This document shows positions 18,851-25,028 of a stretch of DNA of 64,000 nt, piece after piece. Numbering within the stretch: position 1 is the first letter of the stretch; every line of letters begins with the position of its first letter. Source of the DNA: Bog-756 sp963727075 (lineage in GTDB: Bacteria; Actinomycetota; Acidimicrobiia; Acidimicrobiales; RAAP-2); NCBI GenBank assembly GCA_963727075.1, contig CAVSET010000001.1, forward strand, positions 434,001-498,000, in the 5' to 3' direction. The position numbers and the translations under genes were made by a program. A model generated the notes under the pieces. That model ran no database searches. It was not told the DNA's origin and saw only the letters and a program-made list of their open reading frames with translations.

Positions 18851-19429
18851 CTACTCCGCTCCGGCCGGTTCGATGCCACGATCGGCCAGTGTGGTGCGGA
18901 GCCGGCCGAGACCCGACCTGATCCGGCTCTTCACGGTGCCTTCGGGCTCCTTCAATATCCTCGCCACCTCTTGATAGGTGTGGCCGCCGAAGTAGGCCAG
19001 CTGGATGGGGTGTCGGAGCTCGTCGGGCAGAGCACCGAGTGCCTCCTGCACCTGGTCGGCGACGGCCATGTCCCACACCTCGTGATCGATGTCGTACCCG
19101 GCCGTCGCCGTCTCGCGTGACGTGCGCTCCTCACGCAGGCGGCGCGCCACCTCCGACCGCACGAAGTCGACCGCCTTGCCGTGGGTCCGCGCCAGCAGGA
19201 AGGAGCGGAGCGTCCCGCGCTGGGCATCGAACTTCTCCGGATGGTTCCACAGGTCGAGGAAGACCTCTTGGGTGATCTCCTCGGCCGGGGGGTCGCTGCG
19301 AAGGATCCGACGGGCCAGGCCGTGGACGGCACCGCCGTGCCGACGGTAGATCTCGGCCAGCGCCTGCTGGTGCCATCGACCGACGGCCACGACCAGGTTG
19401 GCGTCGCTCGCCTGGCTCACGTCGGCCAC
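18851..19429 (-). CDS. ECF RNA polymerase sigma factor (SigK-like)
   Basis: 192 residues from GTG 19429 (MADVSQASDANLVVAVGRWH). The frame is open to 19552, but TACAGT on the minus strand (19441-19436) lies exactly 6 nt before this GTG, favouring a leaderless start. Region 2 is LAEIYRRHGGAVHGLARRIL with EITQEVFLDLWNHPEKFDAQ; region 4 is ALGALPDELRHPIQLAYFGG with HTYQEVARILKEPEGTVKSR. Followed at once by its zinc anti-sigma factor. The closest type I recognise is the SigK/RskA pair of mycobacteria. Confidence 0.88.
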   Translation of the reverse strand: MADVSQASDANLVVAVGRWHQQALAEIYRRHGGAVHGLARRILRSDPPAEEITQEVFLDLWNHPEKFDAQRGTLRSFLLARTHGKAVDFVRSEVARRLREERTSRETATAGYDIDHEVWDMAVADQVQEALGALPDELRHPIQLAYFGGHTYQEVARILKEPEGTVKSRIRSGLGRLRTTLADRGIEPAGAE

Positions 19430-19639
19430 CACGGCACTGTATCCGTAGCCGACCGTGGCACCAGATGAGGACACCTGCGCCACCTCCCCGAGATGTGTGC
19501 TCCGACCAGCCACTATCGCCACCGCCGGATCGGCGGTCTTCCGCCTTGTCACGGCGTGGTGGCGTCGGTGGCTCCGAGCGCGCCCGGTGCGGAGCTCCGG
19601 CGTGGGCCCACGGCCGGCCGAGCGAACGGCGAGGAACCT

Positions 19640-19666
19640 TCATCCCGGCAGGGCCCGGCGACGAAT
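19640..19666 (+). promoter_or_regulatory. Possible SigK-type ECF promoter upstream of the ferritin-like gene
   Basis: TCATCC (19640-19645), a 15-nt spacer, then ACGAAT (19661-19666), which lies 7 nt before ATG 19674. The two hexamers resemble the mycobacterial SigK consensus as I remember it (CCATCC / CCGAAT), though the spacer is 1-2 nt short. The gene is divergent from the ECF sigma gene. Confidence 0.35.
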
Positions 19667-19673
19667 AGGCGAC

Positions 19674-20453
19674 ATGAGCTTCGACATCGACAACTACCAG
19701 AGGATCTCGAAGAGGCTCGACACCGACGACATCGACTTCGACGCCTTCCGGGACCAACCCCTCACCCCCGACACGCTGCGGTGCCTCCGCTACATGCACG
19801 ACGTCGAGAACCACACCGTCTGCTATCTGCGCGACGTGCTGGTGACCCGGGCCCATCGGGACCCGGAGGTGACCTCGTTCCTCACCCTCTGGAACTACGA
19901 GGAGTTCTGGCACGGGGAGGCGATCGCCGAGGTCCTCGCCGCCCACGACGAGCCGGCGGGCACGGGACGGATCGCCGCCCTCCGCCAGCGTCTGCCCAAG
20001 CGGGACGCGTGGCGACCGCTGACGTTCCAGCTGGGATCGGCGCTCACCCCCCACCTCATCGCGGTGCACATGACGTGGGGCGCGGTCAACGAATGGACCA
20101 CCCAAGCCGGATACGCCCGCCTGGCCAAGCTGGCCGGTCACTCCACCCTCTCGGAGCTGCTGCGACGCATCATGAAACAGGAGGGTCGGCACATCGACTT
20201 CTACGCCCACCAGGCCAAGCGGCGCCTGGCCGACAGCCGGGCCGCGCAACGGCTGACCCGGTGGGCGCTGCGGCGGTTCTGGGCGCCGGTCGGCAGTGGC
20301 GTGGTCCCCCAGGACGAGGTCGCATTCCTCCGCGCCTATCTCTTCGGGGACGATGACGGCCGGGCCATGGCCGAACGGATCGATCGACGGGTCGACCGGC
20401 TCCCCGGGCTGGAGGGGCTCAACCTCTTGCAGGGTGTGGTGGCCGCGGCCTGA
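19674..20453 (+). CDS. Ferritin-like diiron protein (acyl-ACP desaturase-like fold)
   Basis: 259 residues. Candidate diiron ligands are in LWNYEEFWHGEAIAEVL (ExxH-type) and in IMKQEGRHIDFYAHQAK (ExxH), separated as in ferritin-like/desaturase helical bundles. No membrane helix. The substrate is not known; it may be a desaturase-like oxidase or an iron-storing protein. It is divergent from the ECF sigma gene, with a SigK-like promoter in the gap, so it is a plausible target of that sigma factor. Confidence 0.72.
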   Translation: MSFDIDNYQRISKRLDTDDIDFDAFRDQPLTPDTLRCLRYMHDVENHTVCYLRDVLVTRAHRDPEVTSFLTLWNYEEFWHGEAIAEVLAAHDEPAGTGRIAALRQRLPKRDAWRPLTFQLGSALTPHLIAVHMTWGAVNEWTTQAGYARLAKLAGHSTLSELLRRIMKQEGRHIDFYAHQAKRRLADSRAAQRLTRWALRRFWAPVGSGVVPQDEVAFLRAYLFGDDDGRAMAERIDRRVDRLPGLEGLNLLQGVVAAA

Positions 20454-20502
20454 CCGCCCGGGGGCCGGCGCGACCACGCGGCGGGAAACCCGATCGAACC
20501 GG

Positions 20503-20508
20503 TAAACT
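20503..20508 (+). promoter_or_regulatory. -10 hexamer (TAAACT) for the DUF4395 gene
   Basis: TAAACT ends directly before the ATG at 20509 and lies 6 nt before the in-frame GTG at 20515. If it is the -10, the transcript starts at about 20515, which makes that GTG the working start codon. Confidence 0.35.
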
Positions 20509-21015
20509 ATGTGGGTGTTTGGGTTCCCCAACCCCGTCGACGAGCATGCTGCCCGGACCGTGGCCGGGGGCGTGGTGCTCATGTCCGTGGCCGCCCTGGT
20601 GCTCCGCCAGCCCCTCCTCCTCATCCCGCTGGCCTACGGGTTTTGGGCGCGGGTGCTCACCGGGCCGAGGCTGAGCCCGCTCGGACTCATCGCCACCCGG
20701 CTGGTCGCCCCCCGCCTGCCCTGGTCGCCGAAGCCGGTGGCCGGGCCGCCCAAGCGCTTCGCCCAGGCCATGGGCGCCACGCTGTCCACCGCCGCCGTCG
20801 TGCTCTGGTACGGGTTCGGCCTGTCCACCGCCACCTGGGCGGTCGTCGCCATGATCACGGTGGCCGCCTTTCTGGAATCGGCGTTCGCCATCTGTCTCGG
20901 GTGCATGGCCTTCGGAGTGCTCATGCGGGCCGGGGTGATCCCCGACGACGTGTGCGCCGCCTGCGCCGACCTCTCGTTGCGCCATCCGCAGTTGGCCGAG
21001 AGCCGCTCGGCCTGA
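20509..21015 (+). CDS. DUF4395 family membrane protein
   Basis: 168 residues if ATG 20509 is used, or 166 from GTG 20515 (VFGFPNPVDEHAARTVAG), which matches the usual start of this family better. Four membrane helices. Conserved features seen: FPNPVDE near the N-terminus, GPRLSPLG in the first loop, and the cysteine pairs CLGC (fourth helix) and CAAC near the C-terminus, which hint at a thiol-redox role. DUF4395 proteins often neighbour thioredoxin or sulfur-transfer genes, but no such gene is adjacent here. Function unknown. Confidence 0.8.
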   Translation: MWVFGFPNPVDEHAARTVAGGVVLMSVAALVLRQPLLLIPLAYGFWARVLTGPRLSPLGLIATRLVAPRLPWSPKPVAGPPKRFAQAMGATLSTAAVVLWYGFGLSTATWAVVAMITVAAFLESAFAICLGCMAFGVLMRAGVIPDDVCAACADLSLRHPQLAESRSA

Positions 21016-21045
21016 GCCGGAGCGCGCCGGGTCGGTCGACAAGCC

Positions 21046-21600
21046 TCAGCGGAGGCGGGGCGCCAGCTCGGCGCAGAGGTCGGCCAACTCCTTGACGCAG
21101 GCCAGGTAGACCTGGTCCTCCCCACCGGCCGGATCCTCGACGTCCTCCCCCGGCTCGAGCGGCAGGTCGGCCGGCCGGAGCGCAGCCAGCCGTTCGGACA
21201 GTGGCCGGGGGCCCGGCGGGAGGTCACGACACAGCCGTTTGATGGTTGCCGTCTTGGAGGCCGCCTCCGGGAACTCGCGCCGGATGTAGGCAACATGCTC
21301 ACCGGCCATCGCCAGCACCAGGCCGGCGGAGCAGACCAACGCATCGGTGACCTGGCGGCTGCGATGGCCGTCCCAACCGAACCCCAGCGAGGCCAGGGCA
21401 TCCCGGGTCCGTCGGCTCATCGGCTGCCCGTCGACCACATGGGTCCCGGCGGTGACCACGTCGATGCCGGCCGTTCGGAGCATCGCCCCCGCCATCACCG
21501 ATCGCACCGCGTTCCCCGTGCAGAGGGTGAGGACCGCCACCGAGGGCGGAGGGGTCCCTCCGGACGGCTGGACGGGCGACTCGCTCACCTCGTCGGTCAT
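21046..21600 (-). CDS. Low-molecular-weight protein-tyrosine-phosphatase/arsenate-reductase fold protein
   Basis: 184 residues from ATG 21600. The P-loop LTLCTGNAVRSVMA (C-x5-R, C27 to R33) is the phosphate-binding cysteine loop, and EDVEDPAGG near the C-terminus supplies the likely general-acid Asp of the DP motif. Between them, TKTIKRLC-like sequence is consistent with the LMW-PTP fold. Could dephosphorylate a tyrosine kinase or other phosphoester substrate; no arsenic gene is nearby, so a phosphatase role is preferred. A GAGGTGGG ribosome site precedes the ATG, with TACCGT about 30 nt upstream. Confidence 0.8.
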   Translation of the reverse strand: MTDEVSESPVQPSGGTPPPSVAVLTLCTGNAVRSVMAGAMLRTAGIDVVTAGTHVVDGQPMSRRTRDALASLGFGWDGHRSRQVTDALVCSAGLVLAMAGEHVAYIRREFPEAASKTATIKRLCRDLPPGPRPLSERLAALRPADLPLEPGEDVEDPAGGEDQVYLACVKELADLCAELAPRLR

Positions 21601-21720
21601 CCCACCTCGCCCGTCACGGGGAGCCACGGTAGTGCACCGGTCCACGGCACCCGGGGCCACCGCGCCAGGTGGACCACCCTCAGGACCGAGGGCCGGCGGG
21701 CGCGGGGATCGGGCAGCGCG

Positions 21721-22935
21721 CTAGTTGATGTGGATCCCGGAGATGGCGCGGCTGATGATCAACCGTTGGATCTCCGAGGTGCCCTCGAAGATGGTGTAGA
21801 TCTTCGAGTCGCGGTGCCAGCGCTCGACCGGGTGCTCGCGGATGTAGCCGTAGCCACCCATGATCTGGATGGCCTCCTCGGTCACGTGCACGGCCGTCTC
21901 GCCGGCATACAGCTTCGACATCGAGCCCTCGCCCGACGTGAATTCCTTGCCGTTGCGCCCCATCCAGGACGCCCGCCAGATCAGCAGGCGGGAGGCGTCG
22001 ATGCGAGTCTTCATGTCGGCGAGCTTGAAGGCGATGGCCTGGTTCTCGATGATGGCCCGACCGAAGGCACGACGCTCCTTGGCGTAGTCGAGCGCGTACT
22101 CGTAGGCGGCGCGGGCGATGCCGAGCGCCTGGGCGCCGACCGCCGGCCGCGACGCCTCGAAGGTCTTCATCGCCGCCTGGCTGGTCGAGCGTTTGCCTTC
22201 CCGGGCCCGGGCCAGCTTCTCGTCGAGCTTGTCCTTGCCGCCCAGCAGCAGGCGACCCGGAACCCGCACGTCGTCCAGGATGACCTCGGCGGTGTGCGAG
22301 GCCCGGATACCCATCTTCTTGAACTTCTGGCCCTGGGAGAGGCCGGGAGTGTTCGGTGGCACGATGAAGCTGGCCTGGCCCCTCGAGCCGAGCTCGGGAT
22401 CGACCGAGGCCACCACCACATGGATGTCGGCGATGCCTCCATTGGTGATCCACGTCTTCGTACCGTTGAGGACCCACTCGTCCTTGGCCTCGTCGTAGAC
22501 GGCGCGGGTGCGAAGCGACGAGACGTCGGATCCGGCATCGGCCTCCGAGACGGCGAAGGCGGCCATCTGGATGTTGTCGGGTGTCCCGAAGCACTGGGGG
22601 CCCCATTCGATGAGCTGTTCGGGGGTGCCGTTGCTGGCGATCCCGGCCAGCCCCAGCGTGCTCCCGAAGATGGCCAGGGCGATCCCCGCGTCCCCCCAGG
22701 CCATCTCCTCGCTGGCGATGGGCATGAGCAGACCGCTCTCGTCGAAGAACGCCTGAGAGATGAAGTCGAAGGAGTACACCCCGATCCGGGCCGCCTCCTC
22801 GATGATGGGCCACGGGGTCTCCTCCCGCTCGTCCCACTCGTGCGCGGCCGGCCGGATGACGTTCTCGGCGAAGTCGTGCAGCCACTTCTGGATCTGTAGT
22901 TGGTCCTCGTTGAGGTCGAGAGAGAAATCAGACAC
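21721..22935 (-). CDS. Acyl-CoA dehydrogenase
   Basis: 404 residues, complete. N-terminal helical domain (DLNEDQLQIQKWLHDFAENV), FAD-binding beta domain with FAVSEADAGSDVSSLRT and TWITNGG, then the C-terminal helical domain with AFGRAIIENQAIAFKLADM, QIMGGYGYIREHPVERWHRD and IFEGTSEIQRL. FAD flavoenzyme that makes a trans-2-enoyl-CoA and passes electrons to ETF. GTG start with GGAACGGAG upstream. A TACTAT -10-like hexamer and a perfect palindrome lie 83-98 bp upstream, suggesting repressor control. Confidence 0.93.
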   Translation of the reverse strand: MSDFSLDLNEDQLQIQKWLHDFAENVIRPAAHEWDEREETPWPIIEEAARIGVYSFDFISQAFFDESGLLMPIASEEMAWGDAGIALAIFGSTLGLAGIASNGTPEQLIEWGPQCFGTPDNIQMAAFAVSEADAGSDVSSLRTRAVYDEAKDEWVLNGTKTWITNGGIADIHVVVASVDPELGSRGQASFIVPPNTPGLSQGQKFKKMGIRASHTAEVILDDVRVPGRLLLGGKDKLDEKLARAREGKRSTSQAAMKTFEASRPAVGAQALGIARAAYEYALDYAKERRAFGRAIIENQAIAFKLADMKTRIDASRLLIWRASWMGRNGKEFTSGEGSMSKLYAGETAVHVTEEAIQIMGGYGYIREHPVERWHRDSKIYTIFEGTSEIQRLIISRAISGIHIN

Positions 22936-23017
22936 GCTGTCCGCTCCGTTCCGGCCCTCTCGGGCCTGTCACCCATGACGGCGGCGTCACGGCCGCAAGG
23001 CCGGTCCGGCTGTCGTA

Positions 23018-23033
23018 GTTACTCCATAGTAAC
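23018..23033 (-). promoter_or_regulatory. Operator-like palindrome over the -10 of the acyl-CoA dehydrogenase promoter
   Basis: GTTACT CCAT AGTAAC is a perfect 6+6 inverted repeat with a 4-nt centre, standing out as A/T-rich in GC-rich surroundings. On the minus strand it contains TACTAT (23031-23026), a good -10 hexamer. A TetR- or GntR-type repressor bound here would block RNA polymerase. Confidence 0.5.
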
Positions 23034-23162
23034 CTCTTCGGGCGGCCACGTGCTGCCGACAGTCGGTTCGAGCGCCCCCGAACGGAGGTCAGGCGGGAGA
23101 ATTGCCCGGTCGGTCGGCAGGGCCTCGTGGATCGGGCACTACGGTGTCCGCGGCGGCCGGGT

Positions 23163-23181
23163 GCGCCCCGCCGGCGGGCGC
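23163..23181 (-). terminator. GC hairpin downstream of the cold-shock gene
   Basis: GCGCCC, a 7-nt loop (CGCCGGC), then GGGCGC, about 30 nt past the cold-shock stop codon on the minus strand. There is no U-tract, as is common in actinobacteria. Confidence 0.35.
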
Positions 23182-23210
23182 CGGACGGACCGGAGGCCAG
23201 CAGTGGGGAG

Positions 23211-23423
23211 CTAGGCGGGCTGCACCAGGCGCACGTCGACCGCCTGGAGGCCCTTCGGACCCTCCTGGAGGTCGAACTCGACCGCCTGACCCTCTTCGAG
23301 GGAGCGGAACCCGTTCATCTGGATGGCCGTGTGGTGCACGAAGACATCGGCCCCACCGTCCGGTTGTGAAATGAAGCCGAAGCCCTTTTCAGCGTTGAAC
23401 CACTTGACTGTTCCGGAAGCCAC
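23211..23423 (-). CDS. cspA: Cold-shock domain protein (CspA family)
   Basis: 70 residues, the family's usual size. RNP1 is KWFNAEKGFGFISQ and RNP2 is DVFVHHTAIQ. Small single-domain OB-fold protein that binds single-stranded RNA/DNA and unwinds RNA structure. GTG start with an AAAGGGGAA ribosome site; an overlapping ATG just upstream is out of frame. The 189 bp between its start and the cysS stop could hold a promoter and a structured leader, as cspA mRNAs often have. Confidence 0.95.
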   Translation of the reverse strand: MASGTVKWFNAEKGFGFISQPDGGADVFVHHTAIQMNGFRSLEEGQAVEFDLQEGPKGLQAVDVRLVQPA

Positions 23424-23612
23424 GGTGGCATTCCCCTTTCCTCCACACGCATCGTGGACAAGCTCCCCGCCCTACGATGCATCGCCGCCTCCACCAAGGG
23501 CGGTACCGACGGCCACGATCGAAGGAAGGATTGACTGCGCGCAAAACGCTAGCAGCCTGTTGTCCAGAATCAACTGTCCGTCGCCGCTTGTCGGCAGCTG
23601 TTCACACTGCGT

Positions 23613-25007
23613 TCATCGCGCCCGGACCCGAGTACCGTCTGGGCCGTCCTCGACCAGCCACCCGGCTGCCTCCAGCTCGCCACGCAGCGCATCGGCGAGG
23701 GCCCAGTCACGCGTCGCCCGGGCCTCGTCCCTCCTGCGCACCTTCTCGGCCGTGTCCGGATCCACCACGGCCGGCGAGCCGGCGTCGAGACCCAGTCCCA
23801 CCGCGGCACACAGGAGGCCGACCGTGCGGGCCAGGCGCGCCGCGGCCGGCGAGTCACCGGAATCGGCGGCGCCGTTGGCCCGGCGGACGAGATCGAACAC
23901 GGCCGCCATGGCGCCCGGCGTGTCGAGGTCGGCGTCCATGTGACCCCGGAACCGGGCCACGGCCTCGCTCTCGACTTCGCCGTCGCCCTCGGGCGGAGCG
24001 ATCACCGGGCCGTCCGCCAACGGATCCGACAGTTCAAAGCGGCGGGCCAGCTCGTCCAGCCGGGCCAGACCGGACTCGGCGTCGCGCACCGTGTCCGGGG
24101 TGACCTCGATCGGTGACCGGTAATGGGAGCGCAGCACCAACAAGCGGTAGGCGCGGGGGTCGCTGCGGGTCAGGAGGTCGTCCAGCGAGGTGAAGTTGCC
24201 CAACGACTTCGACATCTTCTCGCCGTCGACGGTGACCCAACCGTTGTGCACCCAGTGCCGGGCGAACCGGCGGTCGAGGGCGACCGCCTGGGCCCGCTCG
24301 TTCTCATGGTGGGGGAAGATGAGGTCGATGGCGCCCCCGTGCAGATCGAACCCGTCGCCCAGCAGGTCGAGTGACATGACCACACACTCGGTGTGCCAAC
24401 CGGGCCGTCCCGGGCCCCAGGGCGAGTCCCAGGTGGGCTCGCCGGGCTTGGCCTTCTTCCACAGGGCGAAGTCGAGCGGGGAGCGCTTGTCCTGGTCGGC
24501 CTCGACCCGGGCGCCGGCGCGCAACGACTCGAGCGGCTGCCGGGCCAACAGCCCGTAGCCGGGGACGTCGGAGACCGACAGGTAGACGCCGTCTCCGGTC
24601 TCGTAGGCGACGCCGCGCCGGACCAGCTCGGAGACGAGCTCGACCATCCGGTCGACGTAGGCGGTGGCGTGAGGGGTCTCGTCGGGCCGCATCACACCCA
24701 GCGCGTCCATGGCCGCCCACCAGGCCGACTCGTAGGTGGCGGTCAGCTCCGACGGTGCGATGCCCCGTTCCGCCGCCCGGTCGATGATTCTGTCCTCGAT
24801 GTCGGTGATGTTGGAGACGTAGTCGACCTGCAGCCCGATGAAGATCAGATAGCGCCGGAGGACGTCGAACACCAGTGAGAACCGGCCGTGGCCGATGTGG
24901 GGCGAGTCGTACACCGTCGGGCCGCACACGTACATGGACACCTGGCCCGGCGTCCGCAATCGCAGCGGTGCCAGATCCCCGGTGGCGGTGTCGTGGAGCC
25001 GGAGCAC
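23613..25007 (-). CDS. cysS: Cysteinyl-tRNA synthetase or MshC-type paralogue; most likely CysS
   Basis: 464 residues. GTG 25007 gives VLRLHDTATGDLAPLRLRTP, then YVCGPTVYDSPHIGHGRF (zinc Cys28, HIGH at 37-40), LHGGAIDLIFPHHENERAQA and EKMSKSLGNF. The full-length anticodon-binding region through EAAGWLVEDGPDGTRVRAR favours CysS over the shorter mycothiol ligase MshC. The open frame runs upstream through valS on the other strand, but the homology starts here, and TACCGT lies 7 nt before the GTG. Its start is 21 bp from that of valS. Confidence 0.93.
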   Translation of the reverse strand: MLRLHDTATGDLAPLRLRTPGQVSMYVCGPTVYDSPHIGHGRFSLVFDVLRRYLIFIGLQVDYVSNITDIEDRIIDRAAERGIAPSELTATYESAWWAAMDALGVMRPDETPHATAYVDRMVELVSELVRRGVAYETGDGVYLSVSDVPGYGLLARQPLESLRAGARVEADQDKRSPLDFALWKKAKPGEPTWDSPWGPGRPGWHTECVVMSLDLLGDGFDLHGGAIDLIFPHHENERAQAVALDRRFARHWVHNGWVTVDGEKMSKSLGNFTSLDDLLTRSDPRAYRLLVLRSHYRSPIEVTPDTVRDAESGLARLDELARRFELSDPLADGPVIAPPEGDGEVESEAVARFRGHMDADLDTPGAMAAVFDLVRRANGAADSGDSPAAARLARTVGLLCAAVGLGLDAGSPAVVDPDTAEKVRRRDEARATRDWALADALRGELEAAGWLVEDGPDGTRVRAR

Positions 25008-25028
25008 GCAGGGTACGGTAACCCGATC
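25008..25028. promoter_or_regulatory. 21-bp bidirectional promoter between cysS and valS
   Basis: This stretch separates two divergent start codons. TACGGTA is nearly symmetric: read on the plus strand TACGGT (25014-25019) is 9 nt before valS ATG, and read on the minus strand TACCGT (25020-25015) is 7 nt before cysS GTG. Both fit TAnnnT -10 elements for leaderless transcripts, sharing the same bases. Confidence 0.5.
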
